In this document: positions 48,381 through 59,488 of the stretch, piece by piece
How positions within the stretch are numbered: position 1 is the stretch's first letter
Layout of the letters: each line of letters starts with the position of its first letter
DNA from: Alnus glutinosa
Taxonomy: Eukaryota; Streptophyta; Magnoliopsida; Fagales; Betulaceae
DNA: 64,000 nucleotides
NCBI RefSeq assembly: GCF_958979055.1
Contig: NC_084899.1
Span: 3,037,001-3,101,000, forward strand
Direction of reading: 5' to 3'
Translations under genes and position numbers: made by a program
Notes under the pieces: generated by a model
Database searches by the model: none
The model's input: only the letters and a program-made list of their open reading frames with translations
Told to the model about the DNA's origin: nothing

Positions 48381-50198
48381 TGCAAATTTTAAAACTCGCA
48401 AGCGCACGAATCGTTTGCAATATAGTGTGTGTGCAAGTGCGAGGTCGATCCCACAGGGAATTGTGTTGCAAAAATTAATATCTATTTAAACTAATTCTAT
48501 TTTAACCTAGTTCCGAATTTGGTGAATAATAGAAAAATAAAATAAAATAAAGGGAAAAGAAAAGAGAAATGTACTAAGGTTTTAGAATCCACACCCACCA
48601 AATCACAGCAACACATTCTCATGTTCGTTAATACACATCCGAAGTTCTCACCGTAAAAATCTTATGAATGTTCTACTATGCTTCAAAAATTAATTAAATC
48701 ATTCAATGAATCCGTTCTTTTGCACAAATCACAAAAGATATCCGGTTTTTAACCAAATCATCAAATGTATCCGTAGAACGAAACACAATGAATATCCAAT
48801 GTTTTGACAAGTTAAAAATCCAAGCAATCAATTAAATGAGACTATTCTCAAATCATCACTTGTATCCGGAAATCACAAGAGATACCCAAGTATTCATCTC
48901 AACAATTGAAAAGAAGTAGAATATTGGAAATATTAAATCTAATTAAATCGGATGGTATTCACTCACATAAAAATATAATTGCTCTTCAAAGGTGAGGTTT
49001 CATCCTCAACCTTAGTTGAGAAATTAGCTACTCATGGATAAAAATAACTACAACTTAAAACATTAAATCAAAAGCATAAAAATCAAAGAGTTACAAAAGG
49101 AAAGAAAATAATCTACAAGAAGGAGAGAAGCAGAGAGGCTCACGCCTCTACTCCCACCTACTCTCACAAGAGAAACAACAAATATATATAGTGCAAGCTC
49201 TAGGGCATCAGCCCTCTCTCAATCACGTGTGTTTTGCTGCCAGGTATGGGAAGAAATTGGCGCTCTCTTTGCTGTCAAGTGTGCAAGTTGGTGCTGTCCA
49301 TGCTGCCTTCACGTGATGCCCTTGGCGCCTGCTGCAGGTGGCGTGGAGATAGGTGCTGCTGAGAATGGAAGGAAAGATGAGAAGTGTGTGCATTGTTTTG
49401 GCCGAGTAAGTGGAAGTGGGGAGAGATGATTATTTTATGTGTGAGTGGGGAAGGATGATGAGTGGTATTATTTTATGGAGTTTAGTGGAAGGAAGGAATG
49501 AGTGATGGCCGAATGTGTGCTTGGGGATGAAGGAGTGAGTGTATTTAATTATGGGAATGATGATTGAGTGGGATTATTTTTATGTTGGAGTGGAAAGAGT
49601 GAGTGATTATTTTATGGAGTGATGGAAGTGGTGTGATTATTTAATGTGGTTTAGTGGAAGTGGTGATGGAAAGATGTTATTTTATGTTGAGTGGGGATTG
49701 ATTGCATTTGATGTTTGGCCGAGTAGCATGGTGCAGCCAGGCGTGGAGAGGTGCTGGTGATGTGGGGTGAGGATGGGGCTTGGATGGACGTGCTGCCCAG
49801 CTTTGGGGAGACAAGAAATGGGACAAAAATATTAAGAGAGACGGTTCCGGAATTTCGGAATGCTCCGACGACTAAAATTAAAACAGCCATATCTTTTTCT
49901 ATGCATCTCCAAACTGGCTGAAACTTGTTGCGTTGGAAAGCTGACATCTTGAACTTTAATTTAGACCTAAGAAACTCTCAAAACGGATATTGTTTGGTCC
50001 TGTTATGATAGGTCTAAATCTAGTGGTCTGCTGCATCCGAATTTCCTTGTATTTTGCTTGAATTATATCATTTCTCTCTTATTGTCCTACAAAAATATAA
50101 AAATACTAAAACTAACCAAAGCATTAGAAAATAACAAAGCTAAAGGTTTAACTAATATAAATTAAGGGGTCCAAATATACACTTTTTGGCACTCATCA
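48381..50198. mobile_element. LTR-like block related to the solo LTR at 54861-56323
   Basis: Shares the whole layout of the 54.9-kb solo LTR: CTCGCAAG-GCACGAATCG, GTGCGAGGTCGATCCCACAG, GTGAGGTTTCATCCTCAACC, and the end TTTTTGGCACTCATCA. The likely start is TGCAAATTTT at 48381. No matching 5-bp duplication flanks it. It lies exactly where RLK-3 loses its 5' end, with pararetroviral DNA on the other side, so it has taken part in a rearrangement. It is longer than its relative because of GGAGTGA-type repeats at 49400-49690. Confidence 0.75.
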
Positions 50199-50298
50199 GT
50201 GAACAGTGAAAAAAATCACTATTCATGAATAGTACTTTGTCATGGGCCGACAGAGAATAATGTCTTAGTTGTCTTCTTGTACCGACAGGGACAAAAGC

Positions 50299-51632
50299 TT
50301 AGTAGTAGTCACAACTTAGGTCATACCCATCAAAGGGGTCCTGAGCATCTTGAAAAAGATCGAACTGGCTTCTGGGGACTGAAGACTCTGCAGTAGATTC
50401 TTCATCTGAATTTTCTTCATTTTGCTCATAAAACTGCTCAGCAAGGGCAAAGGCAAAAGCCTTGAAATCCTTCTTAGCAGGCCTTTTTCCTTTGAAGGAT
50501 GTGGGCGACTCAGACTTAAGAGCTTGCTCAGTGATAGGTTCTGGTGGCTGCTGTGATTGAGTCATTATAGTTTGTATCATCTGAAGGGCTTCTTTCTTGA
50601 GAGGGTACTCATGATGGAGGCAAGATTGGACTCTGGAGAAGTCAAACTTATCCCACCACTTAACAAAGAACTGTTTTGCAATGCTTGTCTTCCAATGCAG
50701 GAATGACTGTTCTAGCTTATGACATACTGCCATTTTAAAATCCACGAAATCTTATACTGGGCAAAGAAATTGATTGTAATGAGCAGTTGGGCTTCTTGAT
50801 GAGACAATTTTCTTACGGTAGAGAAATACCTTATGGCTTCTTGTACTTCTTCTGAAAGGATCTCATTAACTGGGCCATGAACTTGCCACCACCTGTGAAA
50901 CCACAAAGGAATAAATCCTTTGAAGTTTTTATCAAAATTGATGAACCAGGAGTGGGAAAATTACTCATTTTGGTACAGGAAAACTTTGTACCAGGCTTCA
51001 ATATAGTCATGGTAGCTATATTGGACTTTTCTGTTACTTAAGCTTTTGAGAGCATAAGGAGGCATTCCCTAGTCTTTTTGGGAAATGAACTTCATAATAA
51101 AAAGAGAATGGAATGCAACTTTTCCTGGAATTCTTTGGCAAGGGATGGGGTTGATTTGTCCAGACTTAGTTGTAAGAAGGACATCTCTATAAAACTCAAT
51201 GGGCTTATCAGGGTGAATAGCTGGAAAATGCCAGCGAGAGGGAAAGTAGGCTTTGGCAATTTCTTCAGGAGATTTTAGATGACTAAAATCTGGCTCAATG
51301 AAAAACAAATTATGGCTTGGGAGCTTAGTAAAATATGGTGAGGTTTTTGGGAAACTTCTGGGCGCTCTTTGTGGCTTAATGCTTTCAAAGGGATCATAAT
51401 GGCTTGGGCTTACTAAGGCAGACTGGAAAGTCGGCCTTGGACTTAGAGTACTACCTAAGGTAGTAAAGCGATTCACCAATTGGATTGATGGACTTCTTGG
51501 GACCAGATCTCTGGAACTTAATTGGCTTGGGGTAACAAGCTCAAAGGGCTTAGATTTTGGACTTAAGTTCGACTTCTTAGTAGGGATCTTTTCTTTCTTT
51601 TTATCCGCCATTCTTTCCCTGCAAAAATTCAC
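50299..51632 (-). pseudogene. Pararetrovirus-associated ORF of unknown function, frameshifted
   Basis: Three minus-strand open pieces (51632-51069, 50906-50712, 50745-50299) form one decayed reading frame of roughly 430 codons. The start is MADKKKEKIPTKKS, basic and serine/proline-rich. Then come a conserved-looking PSRWHFPAIHPDKPIEFY segment, a tryptophan-rich piece (FHRWWQVHG, FVKWWDKFD) and an acidic C-terminus. I recognise this only as the kind of extra ORF that accompanies endogenous plant caulimovirids; its function is unknown. It lies head to head with a reverse-transcriptase/RNase H fragment on the plus strand, an order not expected in a caulimovirid genome, where all ORFs share one strand. 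Confidence 0.6.
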
Positions 51633-51654
51633 GGGTTAAGAAATCAGGGATTGA

Positions 51655-52137
51655 ATTTTGACTCCCCTTGATGTACTCAATGATGAAATCCTTAAGAAAA
51701 CCCAACTACAAAGGTTCCTTGAATCTCTCAATTATGTTGCTGATTTTTATAAAAATCTTCGTAAAAAATGCAAGCCATTATTTGATAGACTTCAAAAAAA
51801 TCCTCCTCCATGGACTGAAATCCATACTTCTGTTGTCAAAGAAGTTAAGCTCCATGTCCAGATACTGCCCTGTCTTGGCATTCCAACTATTGATTCTTTT
51901 AAGATCGTTGAGACTGATGCCTCCGACATTGGGTACGGTGGTATTCTCAAACAGCAAGTCCATTCCAACCATCCTGAACAAATTGTTTGTTTCCATTCAA
52001 GTGTTTGGAATTCAGCTCAGAGAAACTATAGTACTATTAAGAAAGAGATTTTATCTATAGTACTATGCATTTCAAAGTTTCAAGATGATCTTTTTAATAA
52101 AAAGTTTTTAATAAGGGTTCATTTGAGTGAGAACTAG
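51655..52137 (+). pseudogene. Endogenous caulimovirid reverse transcriptase-RNase H fragment
   Basis: The frame is open for 159 codons. It starts in the RT connection region (LQRFLESLNYVADFY, then KPLFDRLQKNPPPW), passes into RNase H with ETDASDIGYGGILKQ and YSTIKKEILSI, and ends after FLIRVHLSEN. TDAS holds the first RNase H aspartate and the glutamate of KKEI the second. The RT catalytic core, protease, coat and movement regions are absent here. Downstream non-coding DNA (52140-52360) has a repeated ACACTTGTAATCCCTCT-like phrase and may be viral intergenic sequence. Family level is fairly sure; florendovirus-like is my best guess. Confidence 0.82.
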
Positions 52138-52369
52138 AGAGACCCCTCTGAAAAAGTTTTGTAACCCAAAACACTTGTAATCCCTCTCTGCAAACACTTG
52201 TAATGCCTCTACTAAGTCTTAAGTCTAAGCTTGTAATTATCAGAGCCCCTCTGGACTAAATTTATTTGTAAGTTTTCAAGTTTATGTTTAATTAAGCATT
52301 ACTTTACTTTGAAGTTTTCATGATCTTTGAATACTCTGTTATTTTGTATTCGGATTTTGATTTTGAAGT

Positions 52370-52432
52370 TCTTGCCTCCATCATGAGTACCCTCTCAAGA
52401 AAGAAGCCCCTCAGATGATACAAACTATGAAC
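52370..52432 (+). pseudogene. Second, plus-strand copy of part of the unknown pararetroviral ORF
   Basis: About 60 bp (CTTGCCTCCATCATGAGTAC...) encode HHEYPLKKEAPQMIQT, nearly identical to a minus-strand segment at 50575-50645 that encodes HHEYPLKKEALQMIQT. It follows the RNase H fragment at about 230 bp on the same strand, which suggests the original gene order RNase H then this ORF. It is cut by an (AT)n run at 52456-52478. Confidence 0.75.
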
Positions 52433-52477
52433 ATACCTAAGGTTCCCAGTAAAGAAATTATATATATATATATATAT

Positions 52478-52543
52478 TGTTGGACAAAAGTGGTGGAAGA
52501 AGACTCACTTTTTCTAGTCAATTTCCACAACGAGAATCTTCTT

Positions 52544-52580
<37 letters not shown>

Positions 52581-52975
52581 CTTTTATCTTTTTTTTTTTT
52601 TTTTAATTGTTGGAGCAATTTCCACAACGAGAATAGGAATATGCAGTTGGATTCTAACCCATGCAAAATCAGCTCAAGAGTGATGGTCATAATAACCTAT
52701 TATTTAATCTTGAATGTAAATTTAGATTGTGGAAGATATACATATATATGGAAAGTAAGACAAAAGTGGTGGAAGAAGACTCACTTTTTCCAGTCAATTT
52801 CCACAACGAGAATCTTTTTATTTTTTATTTTTTTTGGTTTTCTTAATATTGTCAGAGCAATTTCCACAACGAGAATGGGAATATGCAGTTGGATTCTAAC
52901 CCATGCAAAATCCGCGCAAGATTGATGGTCGTAATAACCTATTATTTAATCTTGAATATAAATTTAGACCGTGAA

Positions 52976-53037
<62 letters not shown>

Positions 53038-53720
53038 GCAATTTCCACAACAAGAATGTGAATATGCAGTCGGATTCTAACCCATGCAAAATCCGCGCAA
53101 GATTAATGGTCATAATAACCTGTTATTTAATCTTGAATATAAATTTAGATTGTGTAAGATATATATATGGAAAGTAAGACAAAAGTGGTGGAAGAAGACT
53201 CACTTTTTCTAGTCAATTTCCACAACGAGAATCTTCTTCCTCTTTTTTTTTTATCTTTTTTTTTAAAAAAAATTGTTGGAGCAATTTCCACAACGAAAAT
53301 AGGAATATGCAATCGGATTCTAACCCATGCAAAATCAGGGCAAGAGTGATGGTCATAATAACCTATTATTTAATCTTGAATATAAATTTAGATTGTGGAA
53401 GATATACATATATTTGAAAAGTAAGACAAAAGTGGTGGAAGAAGACTCACTTTTTCCAATCAATTTCCACAACGAGAATCTTCTTCTTCTTCTTCTTCTT
53501 CTTCTTTTATTTTTTATTTTTTATTTTTTATTTTATTTTATTTATATATATATATATTGCCGGAGAAATTTCCACGACGAGAATGGGAATTGAATATGCA
53601 GTCAGATTCTAACCCATGCAAAATCCGCTCAAGATTGACGATCATAATAACCTATTATTTAATCTTGAATATAAATTTATATAGTAATTTAAAACGCTCA
53701 TTATCTCATATACGGATAGC
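52478..53720. repeat. Tandem array, about five units of 180-280 bp
   Basis: Each unit runs: AAAGTGGTGGAAGAAGACTC, CACTTTTTCCAGTCAATTTC, CACAACGAGAATC, a T-rich tract of variable length, GGAGCAATTTCCACAACGAG, AATATGCAGTTGGATTCTAA, CCCATGCAAAATC, then CCTATTATTTAATCTTGAAT. Units begin near 52484, 52765, about 53030 (partial), 53180 and 53430. Length varies mainly in the T, TTC and AT runs. Single related copies lie at 25190-25350 and 42900-43060. Small ORFs result from the repeat. Confidence 0.85.
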
Positions 53721-54860
53721 AAATAATAACCGTACTGATGCGAATGCACGCGGATATCTAAAAGTGATAATCTCATTATGCGGATGTGGATATTGCTAAT
53801 AGCCGCATCCGCATTTTCACCCCTACTTTCAACAATTTCCTTTTGATTTTTTATAGTTTAGGAAAAAAAACTACTTTTTAATTTCCTATCCAAATACGTA
53901 CATTGCACAATAACTTCACTTATCTTTTCATATACCATTAAAATATTATTTCTTTACAAAATACAAGTTTCCTACCTACCTTCACATTTTTTACAAAATT
54001 TCAATACAATCCCCAACGAAAGGCAAAGAGAGAACAGAGAATATTTTGTGTTAAAAAGTAGAACCTATAATTTGTTACAAACTCTTATGAAAACCTAATC
54101 CCAAGCTTAACAATAACTCCTAACGGTCCTAGAAGGTTTAACAATCATCATCTATCAGGTTATAACGTAAAAGCTAAGCAAGCATTATCCATTCCATTAA
54201 ACATCTACAATTGGTAAAAAATTTATAAAATCTCCTCTTACCCATTATCAAATCAAACTAATAATAACTCATGGGTTTACATCTAACATCTCAATATATA
54301 TAGTAAGAAAATCATGCAAGCTAGAGTAACAAAATGTCATATGTATGCTTATTGAAACCTAATCTACCTAGTTGTTAACCAACATCACAAACCTATATGT
54401 AAAATTATGAATATACACAATAGCTAACTATAAGAAAAACATGCTTATAACAACATATAGAATAAAATTGTAGTAGGAGGTTACCTCTCTTAAGCTAAGG
54501 GGGCGACAAAATGGGAGTTATGGGATGTAAGAATGCTTAAATAGGCCTTCATTGTGATGACCCAAATTTTTTTTTTTTTTGAAAACATGCATATAGCGTA
54601 AAATGAATCCTCACAATGGCACGACTACTTGTTGCTCAGCCAACATAATATACACGTCCCATAACCTGTACCTGATATTCAGAGTAACATCTAACACAAC
54701 GGAATATATTATGATACCAATCAGTCATAATGGAAAGCACATCTATAACTAGTCTGTAATCCATACAAAAGAGCCAATTGCCCATGTCTATCTGTTTAAG
54801 GCTTACAACATATACCACGATTACAAAAGAATGGTTATACCAAAAATACGTGACACATGC

Positions 54861-56323
54861 TGATGTATTTTAAATTGTACTCGCAAGTGCACGAATCGTT
54901 ATGCAATATAGCGTATTGCAAGTGCGAGGTCGATCCCACAGGGAATTGTGTTGCGAAAATTAATCTCTATTCAAACTAATCCTATTTTAACCTAGTTCCA
55001 AATTTAGGGTTTTGTTCTAAAGGAAAACATAAACAAAAATAATGAAGATAAAGGGGTCTAGGGTTTCGGAATCCACACTCACCAAATCACAATAACCTAA
55101 TCTCATGCTCATCACACATATTTTGAGGTTGTCACATATAAATCTTAGGTATGCTCTACATTGCTTCAAAAATCATTTGAAACATTCAATGATTCTGTTC
55201 ATAGCACAAATCACAAAGAGTACCAATTGAAATCAAAACATCCAATGTATCATTCAATCACAATGGATATCATCATTCAAACCGATAAAACAATGTATTA
55301 GTCGAACGACGCACAATGAATATCCAATGTTTTGATAGATCAAACACCAAGCAATCAATTTTAATGAGACTTATTCCACATCATCACTTGTATCCGGAAA
55401 CCACAAGAGATATCAAAACATCATCTCATAAAAATCGAAGTAGAACAATGAGAAATCAAACCCATAAACTCAAATAGCATGAACAAGCAAGAAACTCGGT
55501 TTCTCTTCAATGGTGAGGTTTCATCCTCAACCCCAAACGAAAATATTAGCTACACATGATAAAATAACTACAACTTAAAACATTAAATTAAAAGCATAAA
55601 AATCAAAGAGTTGCAAAAGGAAAGAAATAAGCTATAAGAAGAAGAGAAGCAAGAAGTTATGTACAAAGAGGCTCATGCCTCTCCTCCCCCCTTTGATTTT
55701 CAGCCTTGGTCTCCTTTTATAGCCAAGTGGTTTGTGTGGAATGGGTGAGTGGATGTTATTTTATGTATGAGTGGAGAGATGAGTGATGAGTGTTTTATGG
55801 AATGATGGTATTTTATGTTGAGTGGAGAGATGAGTGATGAGTGTTTTATGGAATGATGTTGAGTGGAAAAAAAGGTGATTAAGTGGCTGAGAATGTGGAG
55901 AAAAACGTGTATTGGCTCTAGCTTTGGGGAGACAAGGAATGAAGCAAAAGAAAAATAATAAGAGAGATGGTTCCGGATTTTCGGGATGATCCGACGACTG
56001 AAATTCAAACAGCCATATCTTTTTCCATGCATCTCCAAATTGGTTGAAACTTGTTGCGTTGGAAATATGACATCTTGAACTTCAATTTAGACCTAAGAAA
56101 CTCCCAAAACGGATATCGTTTGGTCCTGTTATGATCAGTCTAAATGTAGTGGTCTGCTGCATCCGAATTTCCTTGTATTTTGCTTGAATTGTATCATTTC
56201 TCTCTTATTGTCCTACAAAATATAAAAACACTAAAACTAACCAAAGCATTAGAAAATAACAAAACTAAAGGTTTAACTAATGTAAATTAAGGGGTCCAAA
56301 TATACACTTTTTGGCACTCATCA
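54861..56323. mobile_element. Nested solo LTR, 1463 bp, target duplication CATGC
   Basis: Starts TGATGTATTTT, ends GGCACTCATCA, flanked by CATGC at 54856-54860 and 56324-56328. Related to the block at 48381-50198. It holds GATGAGTG-type short repeats around 55745-55870 and no coding sequence. It is inside the gypsy-type LTR, so it is the younger of the two. Confidence 0.9.
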
Positions 56324-57227
56324 CATGCGTTATAAGCCATATACAAAAATTTCCAAAAGACAGATGACTCCGTAGTCCAACACATTACAATCGTCGTTGT
56401 GGGCTTCAATCGTAATACCCCAAATATAAAGCCACTAGGTCATCATCTAGCTCAGGAGTACCTGCAATCACAGCATCAGAATCTGCACGGTTGCGGGGGT
56501 TGCTGCATCCGCACAGGTGAAATTATGAGTCCACCGTCTTAGCATAAATAAATACACTAACACCTCAGAGGTATACTATTCACTGAGTTTTCGCAAAGAA
56601 CCAACTTTTCATTTCTTTTTTTAGTTTAGCATACATTATAACAGCTACCAATTTATAATCTTTTGTTTGAAAACCCTCATAGCTGATAAAGCAAACAACG
56701 ACTAATAGAAAACATTTAAAGCATACTATGTAGTTGTGAACATATATGGAAGTTCCAATCATCCCACTTTGGAAGCTTCTTCATATCAACCCATCTACAA
56801 TATATTACTTTTAATCGGTGGCTCAGTCATACATGTATGCGAGTAATCTCAAGCATACAAACACGTCTAAGCTGTACTAAGACATCCACATTCCCTGAAT
56901 TAGGCAACACTAAGTCTAATCCCGTACACTCATTGCCTTTGCAGGACAACTCGCGCGATATTACATAGACATTAGCATTCCATAACACCATGCCTAATTC
57001 CGTACACTTATTGCCTTTGCAAGACAACTCGTGCGGTATTACATAGACAATGGCATCTCTAACTCTAGGCAATGCAACCATCTTCGCACTTTCAAACTCA
57101 ATGCATTTAAATCATGCAACTCATACGTCTAGCATAAAAACTATAATACATATCATGAAAACAGCATACACAAATATGACACTATACAAGTATGCATATG
57201 CAATGTTCCCAGAGCCCCTGGCTTAAG

Positions 57228-57385
57228 AAACCGAGTCCCTGACTCAAGAAGCCGTGTCCCAGACACAAATTGCTGAGTCCCAAACTCATTTAGCCGAGTC
57301 TTAGACTCAAATGGTCGTGTCCCAGACACAAATAACTGAGTCCCAGACTCAATTAGCCGAGTCCCAGACTCAAATACTCGAGTCC
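57228..57385. repeat. 21-bp minisatellite with a palindromic core, about 7 units
   Basis: Units of 21 bp follow CCGAGTCCCAGACTCAAATG. Each has the inverted pair GAGTC...GACTC, sometimes changed together to GTGTC...GACAC (57249, 57312), so pairing is kept while the bases vary. It lies inside the gypsy-type LTR. Confidence 0.9.
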
Positions 57386-58471
57386 CCAAGATTGCATGAC
57401 TATGCACCAATGCAATATGTTCCTAAAACAGTTTATGATAACATTTCCAAAATCCATAAACATATTACAACACCAATTTCTCAAACTCCAATTACAATAT
57501 TCAAAACATCATCATAATTTCAATATACTCAAAAGTATTCAAATCATCCAAAACAATTATAATCAACATACAGTTGGTTCAAGTTATGTAAAACAATGTA
57601 TATTTTGCAAACTATTATATATGAAAATAATAATTTCTCAGTGAGTAGAATACTCACATTGGATTGCTCGTACTCCCGATTCCAACAATCCTAGGTTTGA
57701 CCCGCAAAGTGCCGCTCTAATCACAACACAATGCACCATTTAGTTATATAACCACAACCATAACAATTAACACTTTGAATCGCTTAAAGGCTACGACACA
57801 AGTTTCCCGCTAATTAACAAAACCTATACATGGAAATATTCCTAAATTTACAATTAAAATCTCCAATTTATACTAATTACTATTTTTAGGACCTAATTCC
57901 ATAAACACCTATTTTTCATGAAACTCATAGATGATTTGGAATTAATTAATACTTCATATGCAATTAATCCATAAATTCACAATCTATGTTTTAAACACTT
58001 CAAAACCCCAAATTAATTAACTCATCAAATTAAGATTTCCCAAACTTAACCCATAATTATAAAACACTACCATAATCACAATATCATTAACCCATAGCAT
58101 TTACTAAGGGTTAATCTCCTAAAATACAACTAAAATCAAATAACTAAAAATTAGGGTTTGAGGAAAACTCACCACAAGATTACCAAACCAAAACCCAAGG
58201 TTTGGGTAGCTTCAAGCAATTTTCAACAAGCACAAATACTTAAAGAACATAGAGGATTAAACTCATTTATAGGATTTTATCCAAAAATCACAAAACCATG
58301 AGTTTAGTGTTTTACCTCAAAGATCCGAGTGCAAGGATCACGTTTGAAGATCGAACTGTTGGATCTTCGTAGATCACGATTTTTGTATATATAGGAAAAT
58401 GAGAAATCTCCCTCTCCCCCCTTTTCTCTTCTCTCGGCCTTACAGGAAAGAGGCACACTGCCTCTTTCCTT

Positions 58472-58516
<45 letters not shown>

Positions 58517-58810
58517 TTAGGCGCATGTGCACCTCACACTTTTTTTTAAAAAAAATGAAGGACCATCACGCCCTTCATAACTAAAATGGCCAATGGCCAT
58601 TTGCTCAAATGGCCGAATGGCCTTTTGAGCAAAGGTCGTGCGGCCTTTGTTTATTTTTATTTTTATTATTTTTATTTAATTTAATTTTATATTATTTATT
58701 TATTTAATTCTTTTATTTTTCTATTATTTCAAATTTCTTTTCAATTTCCTTTTATTTATTTATTTATTTTTTAACCTAAAAATATCACTTATATCTTCTT
58801 GGACATTACA

Positions 58811-59488
58811 TCCATGCACGCACAAAAGCGCTGAGGTGGTAAATTTTAATTGCTTCTAGACGGTCATTCAAGCTCAAGGATCCAATGTTCGATGGCAGTT
58901 ATGCATCGAACGTTCGAAGTGGGGTTGATTGATCAATGACAGCTGTACATTGATCGTTCGACTTGGGATCGATAGTTCAAGATTTGAAATTCATTATGAA
59001 AATATTTATTTTGTTAAAACACTTTTGAAAACAATTTATGAAGCATTGGTTTATCCATGGATATTTTAAATATTTTGTTGAGGATTTTTTTTATACGTAA
59101 ATTATTTTAAAATATCTAAAGATCTTGGAGTTTGTACACTATCATTATACGTATTTTTAAATATTTGGTACGTGTCTAAGCGGGGTGTTACAAAAATATG
59201 CACGTGTAGCTTATGTGTGCCATTTTCGGTTAATGTTGATACCAATAGCTAATGGAGAAGTCCTTCTGCTAATTTGAGGAGCTCGATCAACTTTTATCAA
59301 TAGTAGAATATCTTCTTTTTTGTTTTGATTTTTTTTTAATTTTTGATTTTTTTTTTGAATTTTTGAATTTTTTTTTATTATTATTTTTTTTCTCCAGTTC
59401 TTGAGTGTTTAACCCCTTCCTCAACGTTTTGGGTCATGTAAAAACCTTTTTTTCTTATAACCTTTCTGTTTCATTTCACAAGTATTAT
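58811..59488. other. Duplicated intergenic DNA
   Basis: Collinear with 29917-30580 of copy A (GGGTTGATTGATCAATGACA, TAAGCGGGGTGTTACAAAAA). No gene. Confidence 0.75.

Larger units (their letters stand above)
54553..58810 (-). mobile_element. Solo LTR of a gypsy-type element, about 2.8 kb, with a nested insertion
   Basis: On the minus strand it begins TGTAATGTCCAAG and ends TTTGGGTCATCACA, as do many plant Ty3/gypsy LTRs. The flanks TTCAT (54548-54552) and TCCAT (58811-58815) are a 5-bp duplication with one change; the paralogous site in copy A (GGCCTCCCATGCAC at about 29917) lacks the insert. Removing the nested LTR leaves about 2790 bp. No gag or pol. It contains a 21-bp minisatellite, and a T-run at about 58472-58513. 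Confidence 0.75.

Noticed and set aside
49229..49429. Cysteine-rich ORF (CCQVW...CASWCCPCC)
   Set aside because: It is inside an LTR-like block, and the related LTR at 54.9 kb does not keep the frame.
50199..52440. A complete endogenous pararetrovirus
   Set aside because: Only RT-RNase H and a broken unknown ORF are present, in opposite orientations; movement, protease and RT core regions are not seen.
57153..57410. ORF with repeated ESGTRL-like units
   Set aside because: It is the translation of the 21-bp minisatellite in an LTR.
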